Shown here one piece after another: positions 43,514-51,974 of a DNA stretch of 64,000 nt; within the stretch, counting starts at the first letter, position 1; every line of letters begins with the position of its first letter. The DNA is taken from contig CP019454.1 in NCBI GenBank assembly GCA_002951815.1, forward strand, positions 1,054,001 to 1,118,000, in the 5' to 3' direction. The DNA comes from Sulfobacillus thermotolerans. Its GTDB lineage: Bacteria; Bacillota; Sulfobacillia; Sulfobacillales; Sulfobacillaceae. Under the pieces are notes generated by a model that saw only the letters and a list, made by a program, of their open reading frames with translations, made no database searches and had not been told where the DNA came from. The translations under genes were made by a program, and so were the position numbers.

Positions 43514-43616
43514 AGTGCCCGTATCCAAAAGAATTGAAGAAGTGACGAGATGCCATTGACCATACGGTTGGGCACGTGATAAGTTGAACCAAGAGAGGCA
43601 AGAGGGTGGGGGTTAC

Positions 43617-44069
43617 ATGATTAAAGTGTCGAGCAAGGGCCGTTATGGTGTAAAGGCTGTGTACGAGCTCGCCTTGCATTATGGCCAAGGGCCCGTTGCC
43701 GTAAGTTGGATCGCCAAATCTCAAAACATTTCGGAGCAATATTTAGAACAGTTAATGGGGCCATTGAAACGTGCTGGGGTTGTTTTGGGCATGCGTGGAG
43801 CTCAGGGCGGGTATACTTTATCCAAACCTCCATCGGAGATTTCCGTCAGTGATGTCGTTGATGCCGTAGAAGGTCCCATTTCGCTAACGGACTGTAGCTC
43901 GGAGGATGCTCAAGGCTGTCCTGATATGGACCATTGTGTGGGGCCAGATGTTTGGAGCCGTGTCCAAGAGGCGTTAGTAGAGACGATGGCGTCGATGAGT
44001 TTTCAAGATTTAATTGAGCTGCAACGGGATCACTTTAAACGCAATATAGCCACTTTATTAGGAGGATAG
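43617..44069 (+). CDS. cymR: Rrf2-family regulator, CymR-like
   Basis: The 150-residue protein begins [20 protein letters not shown] and has the Rrf2 helix-turn-helix and wing ([17 protein letters not shown], then GAQGGY). Three Cys lie in CSSEDAQGC and the following MDHC (about residues 91-107), as in IscR-type Fe-S sensors; B. subtilis CymR lacks them. The position before mnmA is the B. subtilis cymR locus. The cysteine desulfurase gene that normally sits between them is missing. ATG 43617 follows GAGGGTGGGGG. Confidence 0.82.
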   Translation: MIKVSSKGRYGVKAVYELALHYGQGPVAVSWIAKSQNISEQYLEQLMGPLKRAGVVLGMRGAQGGYTLSKPPSEISVSDVVDAVEGPISLTDCSSEDAQGCPDMDHCVGPDVWSRVQEALVETMASMSFQDLIELQRDHFKRNIATLLGG

Positions 44070-44070
44070 T

Positions 44071-45129
44071 ATGGCGAAAACCGTCGTTGTCGGATTAAGC
44101 GGTGGCGTCGATTCTTCGACAGCCGCCGCTTTGCTTTTGGAGCAAGGCTATAACGTGATTGGGGTGACGATGCGCCATTTACCCGCTGAAACCACGAACA
44201 GCTGTTGTTCTTTGGAGGCGATGGTGGATGCACGGCGCGTGGCCAAAAAACTGGGTATTCCCCATCATGTAGTAAATGTTGAGCAAACCTTTTTCCAACG
44301 GGTCATCGAACCGTTTGAAGAGGGGTATTTAGCGGGTATTACGCCCAATCCCTGCGCAATGTGCAACCGGTATATTAAATTTGGAGCCATGTGGGAGTGG
44401 GCGTTAGCACAAGGGGCAGACTTCTTGGCGACAGGCCATTATGTCAGGCGCTATGAAAAAGACGGGGTCTATTACTTGGCGCGTGGCGTAGACCATGCCA
44501 AGGATCAAAGTTACTTGTTGTACACCATGACTCAAGATGACTTGGCGCATCTTCTTTTCCCGCTTGGGGAATACTACAAGGAGGATAGCCGAGCCATCGC
44601 AGAGCGCTATGGATTAGTAACGGCTCATAAAGCGGAGAGCCAGGAGTTGTGTTTTGTCCCTAAAAACGATTATCAATCGTATTTAGAGACGCATCGGCCC
44701 GAGGCTCGCCAAGTGGGCGAGATCGTTAACACGGCTGGACAGGTTTTGGGTCACCACCAGGGGATTGCTTTTTATACCGTGGGCCAGCGGCGGGGTTTAG
44801 GGATTACCGCTCGTGAACCATTATATGTTGTCGGTGTTGAGGCTTCGCGCAACCGGTTGATTGTCGGGAGAAAGGAAGAAGTTCAACAGTCTCTCGTCCA
44901 TGTCCAGGATGTCAATTATGTGATTCCTGGTATGGAGGGATTATTGCACGGAGAAGCTAAGATCCGGTATAACATGGAGCCGCAACCGGCTTTGTGGGAG
45001 GCGGAGAATGATCATGCGCACATTACGTTTCATGACCCGCAATGGGCCATATCGCCAGGACAGGTGGCGGTGCTTTATCAAAACGATGTGTTATTGGCCG
45101 GGGGAAAAATTTACGTGCCTCAGTCATAG
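44071..45129 (+). CDS. mnmA: tRNA-specific 2-thiouridylase MnmA
   Basis: A 352-residue enzyme. The PP-loop is [14 protein letters not shown] (about residues 6-19). The catalytic Cys of the NPCAMCN motif (about residue 95) and the second, persulfide-bearing Cys in ELCFVP (about 193) are in place. It makes 2-thiouridine at position 34 of Lys, Glu and Gln tRNAs. GGAGG precedes ATG 44071, 1 nt after the Rrf2 stop. The sulfur donor must be encoded elsewhere, possibly sufS. Confidence 0.93.
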   Translation: MAKTVVVGLSGGVDSSTAAALLLEQGYNVIGVTMRHLPAETTNSCCSLEAMVDARRVAKKLGIPHHVVNVEQTFFQRVIEPFEEGYLAGITPNPCAMCNRYIKFGAMWEWALAQGADFLATGHYVRRYEKDGVYYLARGVDHAKDQSYLLYTMTQDDLAHLLFPLGEYYKEDSRAIAERYGLVTAHKAESQELCFVPKNDYQSYLETHRPEARQVGEIVNTAGQVLGHHQGIAFYTVGQRRGLGITAREPLYVVGVEASRNRLIVGRKEEVQQSLVHVQDVNYVIPGMEGLLHGEAKIRYNMEPQPALWEAENDHAHITFHDPQWAISPGQVAVLYQNDVLLAGGKIYVPQS

Positions 45130-45141
45130 GAGCGTCTAGCC

Positions 45142-45612
45142 ATGGTGACCCGTTGGCATTTGTTACATTTGCCTGTCAGTATTGCAGGAAGGCGGGGATC
45201 ATGGGGCTGGGTCGATGATATTTATTGTCGGTGGCCAGATGCCGTGGTGGAGGGTTTTAGTGTTCACACGGCTATCAGCCGCCGATTTGTTCCAGCTGAG
45301 GCCATGCGGGTGACCCCCATGGCCTTATTGATTGATACACCAAAATATGCGCAAAAAATGCCGCGTTCGTGGTGGAACCATCGGCGTCGCCAAGTGGTAT
45401 CCATCAACCAACCCGTGCGTGACCAGGATGATCAGCTCGTGGGACGCGTGAAAGACTTTGTAATTGATGAAAACAGCCTTGCCATTCACCATATCGTCGT
45501 CAGCCGAGGATTATTGGAAGACCTCATGACGGGTTCGTTATTGATTCCTGCGCACCAGTTTTCCATTGACAGCAATGGACGGATTAAAATCCACCCGACC
45601 GGGGCAAGATAG
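45142..45612 (+). CDS. YrrD-like protein with PRC-barrel domains
   Basis: The 156-residue protein carries a C-terminal PRC-barrel-like segment (VRDQDDQLVGRVKDFVIDEN, about residues 92-112) and an N-terminal region that resembles a weaker first copy. Its place after mnmA matches B. subtilis yrrD. PRC barrels bind proteins or RNA; the function is not known. It lies 12 nt after mnmA with a GGAGCG site. Confidence 0.7.
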   Translation: MVTRWHLLHLPVSIAGRRGSWGWVDDIYCRWPDAVVEGFSVHTAISRRFVPAEAMRVTPMALLIDTPKYAQKMPRSWWNHRRRQVVSINQPVRDQDDQLVGRVKDFVIDENSLAIHHIVVSRGLLEDLMTGSLLIPAHQFSIDSNGRIKIHPTGAR

Positions 45613-45640
45613 AGGCATCACGCGATAAGGAGCGAATGCC

Positions 45641-45829
45641 ATGACAGACCCTTTATGCCCTGCATGCCATGGACGCAATGTGGGTCGAGTGGGTACGGGA
45701 CAGTACTATTGCTGGGAATGCTTTATCGAGTTTTCTCTCAGTCCCCGGGGCCTACGCATGTTTCGTGTGGAAGCAGATGGAGAGCTATCTCGAATTGAGG
45801 ACTGTGGTCCGGAAGGAGTGATTTCATGA
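45641..45829 (+). CDS. Small zinc-ribbon protein
   Basis: A 62-residue protein with CPACHGRNVGR and YCWECFIEF, giving two Cys-x-x-Cys pairs (Cys6, 9, 24, 27) that should bind zinc. It has no other feature. Similar short zinc ribbons occur in this genomic neighbourhood in Firmicutes. AAGGAG precedes ATG 45641. It overlaps the next gene by 4 nt (ATGA). Confidence 0.7.
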   Translation: MTDPLCPACHGRNVGRVGTGQYYCWECFIEFSLSPRGLRMFRVEADGELSRIEDCGPEGVIS

Positions 45830-46026
45830 GAAAATACATGTCCGGAATTGTCACGGGAGCTCTGGTGGGGGCAGTGATGGCGGGCGTCTGGATTTTGCGT
45901 CGGCCCGCCACAGGAACTTACCGCAAGGCGCTGCGTAGTGCTAGTCATGTTGCGCCTAAGGCGTGGAAAGCTGCACGTGCCGGGGGACGAGGTCTGGTGC
46001 ATTTAGCGAAGAGGCGACTGGGCTAA
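45826..46026 (+). CDS. Small YtxH-like membrane protein
   Basis: The 66-residue protein has one N-terminal membrane helix with a Gly-rich pattern (IVTGALVGAVMAGVWIL) and a basic, amphipathic C-terminal half. It looks like YtxH/YrzR-type small proteins; no motif confirms this. The ATG overlaps the previous stop. The ribosome-binding site GGAAGGAG lies 7 nt upstream. Confidence 0.6.
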   Translation: MRKYMSGIVTGALVGAVMAGVWILRRPATGTYRKALRSASHVAPKAWKAARAGGRGLVHLAKRRLG

Positions 46027-46033
46027 ATAATCC

Positions 46034-47107
46034 GTGAAGATCGACGTGAAAATTGATGAGAAGGACAGTTTGGCGGTGGCCAGAGGGCCCCAAAAATATT
46101 ATCGTTGGGGACTTCTGGCTGTCTTTTGCGTGGGTTCTGTGGCCATTATATGGAGCGCACGGGTGGTTTTGTTGCCCTTTGTGTTTGCCATAGTGATTGC
46201 ATATCTCGTGGCCCCGCCGGTGGAATGGTTTGTGAAACATCATGTGCACCGAGTGGTAGCCATTTTGTTGGTCTATGCCGCTTTGGGAATGGTTATTACG
46301 GGAGTCATTGTCTATATGGTTCCCTTATGGGTTCAAGAGACCGTCAAGATGATCCATTTGATACCCGCTTTAACGAGGCAACTTCAACAGACATGGAACT
46401 ATTGGTTGATGCGGTTTCACCAAGCGCCCATGCCTCTTTCGGTGCGGCGGGCCATCGATGAAACGGGGGTCCGGTGGGAGAACAAATTATTTGGTTTGTC
46501 AAAAACGGTGCTAAGCACCTTGTTTGGGGTATTGCCTGGTCTCCTTAGCCTCATTGTGTCACCTATTTTGGCGTTTTACTTGTTAAAAGACATGGAACGG
46601 ATTCGTGCCCGCTTTTGGCAAGTTATTCCGGTCAAATGGCATGCCGAGGTGTACGTGTTGGGCTTGGATATTGACCGAGCGCTCAATGGATTTATTCGTG
46701 GTCAGTTGTTGGTTGCTCTGGTTGTTGGTGTGTTATCGGGTTTATGGGTGGGGATTTTGGGGATCCCGCTGGCTTTATTGATTGGTGCGATAGCGGGGAT
46801 TACGGATATTATTCCGTATGTGGGCCCTATCGCGGGGGCTTTGCCTGCTGTAGTTCTTGCCTTGGACCGATCATCGTGGACCGCCATTTACGCGGTCCTC
46901 GGATTTGTTGCAATTCACCAACTCGAAGGAACCGTTATCGGCCCCAAGGTCATGGGGGACTCAGTCGGATTACATCCGCTGGTCGTCATTTTTGCCATCT
47001 TGGCGGGCGGGGAAATTGGGGGCGTTGCAGGCCTTCTCCTGGCTGTTCCAGCAACCGCCGTAATCAAAGTCGTGATGGCCCATTTATACCGGCGTCTGAC
47101 AATCTGA
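46034..47107 (+). CDS. AI-2E family (PerM-like) membrane transporter
   Basis: A 357-residue protein with seven or eight membrane helices and the family segment GAIAGITDIIPYVGPIAGALP, given here in part, near residue 255. Some members exchange Na+ and protons. The position before alaS is that of B. subtilis yrrI. GTG 46034 begins 7 nt after the previous gene. The substrate here is not known. Confidence 0.85.
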   Translation: MKIDVKIDEKDSLAVARGPQKYYRWGLLAVFCVGSVAIIWSARVVLLPFVFAIVIAYLVAPPVEWFVKHHVHRVVAILLVYAALGMVITGVIVYMVPLWVQETVKMIHLIPALTRQLQQTWNYWLMRFHQAPMPLSVRRAIDETGVRWENKLFGLSKTVLSTLFGVLPGLLSLIVSPILAFYLLKDMERIRARFWQVIPVKWHAEVYVLGLDIDRALNGFIRGQLLVALVVGVLSGLWVGILGIPLALLIGAIAGITDIIPYVGPIAGALPAVVLALDRSSWTAIYAVLGFVAIHQLEGTVIGPKVMGDSVGLHPLVVIFAILAGGEIGGVAGLLLAVPATAVIKVVMAHLYRRLTI

Positions 47108-47108
47108 C

Positions 47109-47138
47109 TTGACCATGGCAGTTAGGCCCCATTACAAT
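47109..47138 (+). promoter_or_regulatory. Sigma-A promoter of alaS
   Basis: TTGACC (47109-47114) and TACAAT (47133-47138) are separated by 18 nt and end 46 nt before the alaS start. No T-box motif is present in the short leader. Confidence 0.7.
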
Positions 47139-47184
47139 GAGAAAGATTAGCAATGCCTGCGTGTTGCGGCAAGGAGGATTTTCT

Positions 47185-49803
47185 ATGCGTTCTGCCGAAA
47201 TTCGGCAAAAGTTTCTTGATTTCTTTGCGTCGCATGGACATCACAAGGTTCCGAGTTCGCCCCTAGTACCTGCTCAAGACCCTTCGTTGCTTTTTACCAA
47301 TGCGGGCATGGTGCAATTTAAGGATGTCTTTCTTGGTAAAGAGGTGCGCTCCTACAAGCGCGCTGTCACGGTTCAAAAATGCATGCGTGCTGGCGGTAAA
47401 CATAATGATTTAGATCAGGTAGGGAAGACGGCGCGTCACCAGACATTTTTTGAGATGTTGGGAAATTTTTCCTTTGGGGATTACTTTAAACGCGATGCCA
47501 TCCACTATGCGTGGACGTTTTTGACTGAAGTGTTGCAGATTGATTCGCAGAACTTATGGGTCACAGTGTTTGAAACCGATGATGAAGCGTATGCTTTGTG
47601 GCAAGAAGTTGCAGGGGTATCACCAGACCGAATCGTCCGGATGGGCGAAAAAGATAATTTTTGGAGTATGGGGGACACTGGACCTTGTGGCCCGTGTTCT
47701 GAAATCTTTGTGGACCGCGGAGCCGAGTATGCCTGCAGCGACCATTGCGGGTTGGGCCAGTGTGAATGTGACCGTATTCAGGAAATTTGGAATCTCGTTT
47801 TTATGCAATACAACCGTTCTAGCGACGGGGTGTTGACACCATTGCCGCGTCCCAGTATTGATACCGGCATGGGTTTAGAGCGCATTTCCGCCTATTTGCA
47901 GGGAGTCAACTCTAATTTTGATACCGATTTACTTCGGCCCTTAATCTCCGCCATTGAGGCGCTTTCCGGCAAAGTCTATGACTCTGGGCCGGAAGGCATG
48001 CCGTTTCGGGTGATTGCGGATCATATTCGCGCCATCACGTTTCTCCTCGCTGAAGGCGTGTCATTTAGCAATTCCGACCGTGGCTATGTGATGCGTCGGA
48101 TTTTGCGTCGGGCTGTGCGTTTTGGTCGGTTGCTTAACTTTCAAGAGCCATTTCTGCATAAGCTCGTTCCTGTCGTTGAGGATGTGATGGGCGGTGCCTA
48201 TCCAGAAATTCTGGAGGGCGCGGCGCTTATTCAGCAAAGCATTGAGGAAGAGGAAAGACGGTTTCGGTTAACCCTAGAGGCTGGCATGAAGGTGTTGAAT
48301 GAGAAGCTTGATGCGCTCGAACCTGGCGAAACACTGTCGGGAGAAGAAGCGTTTGTCCTCTATGATACATACGGCTTTCCCTTGGATTTGACACTGGATG
48401 CCGCCGAGGAACGTCACATTGCCGTGGATCAAGAAGGGTTTGACCAAGCGATGGCAAGCCAAAGGGCGCGTGCGCGCAGCGCACGTAGCCATCATCAGGA
48501 GGTCCAAAATCTCCCGCAGCTGGATGCCACAGAATTTGTCGGCTATGAGCACTTGACATTAGAGGCCGTCCCGGTTGAACACCTATATATCGGTAATGAC
48601 GCCGTGACGCGCTTGATGACGGGAGAGTCGGGATGGCTGCAGGTGCCCATCACACCCTTCTACCCTGAGGGCGGAGGTCAAGTGGGGGATCAGGGAACGA
48701 TTACAGGACCCACGGGGGTTTTCCGTGTCGAAGATGTGGTCAAAATGCACGGTACCATCTGGCATTATGGGACAGTCTTGGAAGGTTCGGTGCGCGTAGG
48801 TGATGAGGTAACCTTAGCCGTCGATCAAGGCAAACGTGATGATGCTCGGCGCAATCATACAGCAACACACTTGTTACATGCCGCGTTGCGGACGGTTTTA
48901 GGCACTGGCGTGCATCAGACAGGATCGTTAGTGGCCCCCAACCGTTTGCGCTTTGACTTTTCCTATCCGCATCCGCTGACACCCGATCAAATTAACGCAA
49001 TTGAAAATCTGGTGAATGGTTGGATATTAGAGAACATCCCTGTGATGACTCAAGTGATGGCTAAAGAGGAGGCCTTACAAGAAGGGGCTCTGGCATTCTT
49101 TGGCGACAAATATGGGGAAGTTGTGCGCGTTATCACCGTGTCTGGAGCAAGTCAAGAATTGTGCGGGGGCACGCATTGTTCGGCGACAGGCCAAATTGGT
49201 TTGTTTGCTATCACTGAAGAGAGCTCTGTGGGAACCGGTTCACGCCGTATTGAAGCCGTTACCGGACGCAATGCCGTGAATTGGGCACGCGGTTTGCGCC
49301 AGATCGTGCAGGATGTCAGTCAATCCCTACATACCGCGCCGACGGATTTGCGGTCGAAGGTGGAGGATCTTGTCCAAAATAGTAGGAGTTTAGAAAGCCG
49401 CCTTGTGGAACTCGAACGCCAACATCGCTTTGCGCAAGGCGTAGCGCTTGCTGAGCATGCTGCTCTCTATGAAGGTCAACGGATAGTGATTGCACAAACA
49501 GCCGCCGAAACGGTGGAGGCCTTACGTCAAGTGCTGGATGGTGCCAAGACAAAGGCCGATGGAGTAATTTTAGCGGCAGACCATGGTGAGCGAGCGTCAT
49601 TAGTTGTATATTTAGGGAAAGATTTGATCGCCCGAGGCCTTGATGCCCGAGCCTTGGTGAAAAGTCTGGCCGTGTTTATTGACGGCGGAGGTGGTGGTCG
49701 CCCGGACTTGGCTCAGGCTGGCGGTAAGAATGCTCAAGGAATCACGGGCATGCTAGCCGACGCGAGGCGGCAACTATCCGAAAAACTCGTGGCCGCGGGA
49801 TAA
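47185..49803 (+). CDS. alaS: Alanyl-tRNA synthetase
   Basis: The 872-residue class II synthetase begins MRSAEIRQKFLDFFASHGH, has the aminoacylation core with FTNAGMVQFK, the editing domain with HTATHLLHAAL (about residue 565) and CGGTHCSATGQIG (about 660), and a C-terminal DHHA1 domain. It charges tRNA-Ala and clears Ser and Gly mischarges. ATG 47185 has AAGGAGG 7 nt upstream; a frame opening at 47137 has no such signal. It is of full length. Confidence 0.95.
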   Translation: MRSAEIRQKFLDFFASHGHHKVPSSPLVPAQDPSLLFTNAGMVQFKDVFLGKEVRSYKRAVTVQKCMRAGGKHNDLDQVGKTARHQTFFEMLGNFSFGDYFKRDAIHYAWTFLTEVLQIDSQNLWVTVFETDDEAYALWQEVAGVSPDRIVRMGEKDNFWSMGDTGPCGPCSEIFVDRGAEYACSDHCGLGQCECDRIQEIWNLVFMQYNRSSDGVLTPLPRPSIDTGMGLERISAYLQGVNSNFDTDLLRPLISAIEALSGKVYDSGPEGMPFRVIADHIRAITFLLAEGVSFSNSDRGYVMRRILRRAVRFGRLLNFQEPFLHKLVPVVEDVMGGAYPEILEGAALIQQSIEEEERRFRLTLEAGMKVLNEKLDALEPGETLSGEEAFVLYDTYGFPLDLTLDAAEERHIAVDQEGFDQAMASQRARARSARSHHQEVQNLPQLDATEFVGYEHLTLEAVPVEHLYIGNDAVTRLMTGESGWLQVPITPFYPEGGGQVGDQGTITGPTGVFRVEDVVKMHGTIWHYGTVLEGSVRVGDEVTLAVDQGKRDDARRNHTATHLLHAALRTVLGTGVHQTGSLVAPNRLRFDFSYPHPLTPDQINAIENLVNGWILENIPVMTQVMAKEEALQEGALAFFGDKYGEVVRVITVSGASQELCGGTHCSATGQIGLFAITEESSVGTGSRRIEAVTGRNAVNWARGLRQIVQDVSQSLHTAPTDLRSKVEDLVQNSRSLESRLVELERQHRFAQGVALAEHAALYEGQRIVIAQTAAETVEALRQVLDGAKTKADGVILAADHGERASLVVYLGKDLIARGLDARALVKSLAVFIDGGGGGRPDLAQAGGKNAQGITGMLADARRQLSEKLVAAG

Positions 49804-49831
49804 CAAATGATCACAAAGGAGGATGGGGACG

Positions 49832-50107
49832 ATGGGGTCGACAGATGAGACTCGCAGGCTTTGGGGGCGTCAAGAAGCAGCGAACCAGGCTGATGCGGTG
49901 TTACGTGAAGTCTATAGTGCCCTGAAAGATAAGGGGTATAATCCCATTAGCCAGCTTGTCGGGTATTTGTTATCCGGCGATCCTGCCTACATCACGAGTC
50001 ACCAGGGGGCACGCAACTTGATACGGCGTGTGGAACGAGATGAACTGCTAGAAGAACTCTTACGGCAGTATGTCGCCCATGTGGAAACGACCTCGCCCAA
50101 TGGCTAA
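49832..50107 (+). CDS. ireB: IreB family regulatory phosphoprotein
   Basis: A 91-residue protein of the former DUF965 family. It has [20 protein letters not shown] and [14 protein letters not shown], the family signature. In Enterococcus, IreB is a substrate of the IreK kinase and modulates cephalosporin resistance. ATG 49832 is chosen because AAGGAGG ends 9 nt upstream; ATG 49823 abuts that site. The order alaS-ireB-ruvX is conserved in Firmicutes. It overlaps ruvX by 8 nt. Confidence 0.92.
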   Translation: MGSTDETRRLWGRQEAANQADAVLREVYSALKDKGYNPISQLVGYLLSGDPAYITSHQGARNLIRRVERDELLEELLRQYVAHVETTSPNG

Positions 50108-50843
50108 TTCACGCATAATGGCCTTGGACGTGGGGGATAAATGGATTGGGGTCGCTATCAGCGATGAAACGGCACTTCTGGCCTCCACTAAGCCGCCCAT
50201 AAAGCGCACTTCAGAGGCTCAAGATGTTGAGCGCATTGTGGCTTTGGTTTCTGAGTGGAATATCAACGAAATTGTGGTAGGCTTACCATTGAACATGAAT
50301 GCAAGCGTCGGTCCCCAGGCCCAAAAAACTTTGAAGTTCGTCGACGCACTTCGAGCGCAGGTGTCCTGCGATGTGGTGACATGGGACGAACGCCTAACCA
50401 CGCGACAGGCCGAACGCTTGCTGATTGAACGCGACGTTCGGCGCGAAAACAGAAAAAAATTGGTGGATGGTCTAGCGGCCGCATTGATTTTGCAGGGGTA
50501 TCTAGATCATAAAAGACACACCCAACCAAGGGAGGACATCACAATGGCGGATGACAAAGATTTGTTAGGGCATGGACCTGAGGAAGAGGACGAAATAATT
50601 ACGTTGACGGATGAAGACGGTAACGAACATGAATTTGTTGTCGTCGATGTCATTGAGGTCGAAGAACAGGATTACGCGATTTTATTGCCAATTGACACAG
50701 AAGAAGACGAAGAAGCTGAAGCCGTGATTTTGCGTCTGGAGAAGGACGACGACGGTGATGATGTATTGGTGGATATCGAGTCGGAGGAAGAATGGGAGAA
50801 AGTAGCCCAAGCTTACGAAGAACTTTTGGATGAAGATGAGTAA
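50100..50843 (+). CDS. ruvX: RuvX (YqgF) Holliday-junction nuclease fused in frame to a DUF1292 (YrzB) domain
   Basis: One 247-residue reading frame joins two usually separate genes. Residues 1-142 are Ruv[16 protein letters not shown] with the first Asp, [19 protein letters not shown], and [14 protein letters not shown] with the last Asp. Then [12 protein letters not shown], with no stop, leads into [18 protein letters not shown] and an acidic DUF1292 domain. A GGGAGG site lies 8 nt before the internal ATG at 50544, so DUF1292 may also be made alone. RuvX processes 16S rRNA ends and Holliday junctions. Fusion or missing stop is the open question. Confidence 0.85.
   Translation: MANSRIMALDVGDKWIGVAISDETALLASTKPPIKRTSEAQDVERIVALVSEWNINEIVVGLPLNMNASVGPQAQKTLKFVDALRAQVSCDVVTWDERLTTRQAERLLIERDVRRENRKKLVDGLAAALILQGYLDHKRHTQPREDITMADDKDLLGHGPEEEDEIITLTDEDGNEHEFVVVDVIEVEEQDYAILLPIDTEEDEEAEAVILRLEKDDDGDDVLVDIESEEEWEKVAQAYEELLDEDE
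50530..50546 (+). promoter_or_regulatory. Internal ribosome-binding site for the DUF1292 part
   Basis: GGGAGG (50530-50535) is followed after 8 nt by ATG at 50544-50546, inside the ruvX reading frame and in the same frame. This is how a separate yrzB gene would begin. Confidence 0.65.
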
Positions 50844-50866
50844 GTGCATGAGTCGGGAGGGAAGCG

Positions 50867-51913
50867 TTGTTGTTGCCATCCCGTAACCTCTATCAGCTTA
50901 ATCGGCGGCCTAATCGGCGCGTCTGGACAATGCTAGGGACGGCGGCTTTACTAGCCGTCCTTTTGTCTGGACTATGGGTTTGGCGCCAGTTACAGCCTGT
51001 GAACCGACATGATTCCCATCCCCAATATGTGAAGGTTCAATCCGGGCAGAGCGCGTCGTCCATTGCGCGTGTTTTGCAAAAACGCGGTCTAATACGTTCC
51101 GCTCTGGTATTTCGCATCTTGAGTCGCACGTCGCATCTATCGCGTTCGCTGGAAAGCGGGGTCTATCGTATTCGTCCGAGTGAAACCCCTCAGCAGATAT
51201 TGCAAGCGATGCGAACTGGCGAGGTGGTCACTATTCGCGTAACGATTCCCGAGGGCTATACGGTCCAACAAATTATTACCCGATTGGTCGCGGCGCATAT
51301 TGGGTCTAGTCCCGCAACCTACTTGTCATTACTTCAACATCCATTGCCTGGAATGCCAGCTCCGGCACCGGGTGTGCGAGACCCCTATGAAGGTTATCTG
51401 TTTCCTGCCACCTATAAATTTGCCTATGGGACGACCCCCGCGCAGGCCTTAGCCATTATGTGGCAGACTTTCGAGCGCAAGGTGGAGCCGCTCTATTCCA
51501 AAGATCGCACGTCATTGAGTTTCGTGCAGTGGGTGACCCTCGCATCGATTGTGCAGCGGGAAGACAAGAAACCGCAGGAAGCGTCTGGTATTGCTGGAGT
51601 GTTCGTCAATCGACTTGTGGCAGGAATGCCACTACAAAGTGATGCAACGGTTCGTTACGCGCTAGACAATAGCATTCGTGGACCATTAACGTACACCAAC
51701 CTAACCGTGGTCTCGCCGTATAATACTTATTTACACAAAGGATTGCCTCCTGGTCCCATAGCCAACCCAGGTATTGTGGCCCTAAAGGCGGCATTAGATC
51801 CCAAGGCCGAACCGTATTTATATTTCTTAGCGTTGCCTGACGGACGTGTACTATACGCAACAACATATGCCCAGCAATTGGCCAATATCGCCTATGTCAA
51901 TCAACATCCTTAA
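50867..51913 (+). CDS. mltG: Endolytic murein transglycosylase MltG
   Basis: The 348-residue protein has an N-terminal membrane helix (residues 20-40), a LysM-like fold region and the MltG (YceG) catalytic domain. The active-site Glu lies in LASIVQRED (about residue 226), followed by FVNRLVAGMPLQSDATV and GLPPGPIANPG. It cuts nascent glycan strands. TTG 50867 or the next TTG at 50870 follow GGGAGGG. It closes the conserved alaS-mltG block. A hairpin follows. Confidence 0.92.
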   Translation: MLLPSRNLYQLNRRPNRRVWTMLGTAALLAVLLSGLWVWRQLQPVNRHDSHPQYVKVQSGQSASSIARVLQKRGLIRSALVFRILSRTSHLSRSLESGVYRIRPSETPQQILQAMRTGEVVTIRVTIPEGYTVQQIITRLVAAHIGSSPATYLSLLQHPLPGMPAPAPGVRDPYEGYLFPATYKFAYGTTPAQALAIMWQTFERKVEPLYSKDRTSLSFVQWVTLASIVQREDKKPQEASGIAGVFVNRLVAGMPLQSDATVRYALDNSIRGPLTYTNLTVVSPYNTYLHKGLPPGPIANPGIVALKAALDPKAEPYLYFLALPDGRVLYATTYAQQLANIAYVNQHP

Positions 51914-51934
51914 GTATTAAATTGAAAAATATGG

Positions 51935-51971
51935 AAAAACTCCTTAGTAGAATTATACGAAGGGAGTTTTT
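51935..51971 (+). terminator. Hairpin between mltG and the PBP-like gene
   Basis: AAAAACTCCTT (51935-51945) pairs with AAGGGAGTTTTT (51960-51971) with one bulged G, then TCTT. The 3' arm contains the AAGGGAG ribosome-binding site of the next gene, so the hairpin could end transcription or hide that site. Confidence 0.55.
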
Positions 51972-51974
51972 CTT

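Larger units (their letters stand above)
43265..43616 (+). other. Gap between IS copy 1 and the Rrf2/CymR gene
   Basis: No gene is supported in this 352 bp. The first 120 bp show no clear signal. After them come a promoter-like pair (43392-43419) and a hairpin with a T-run (43474-43513), listed separately. The last 100 bp form the leader of the Rrf2 gene. Confidence 0.5.
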
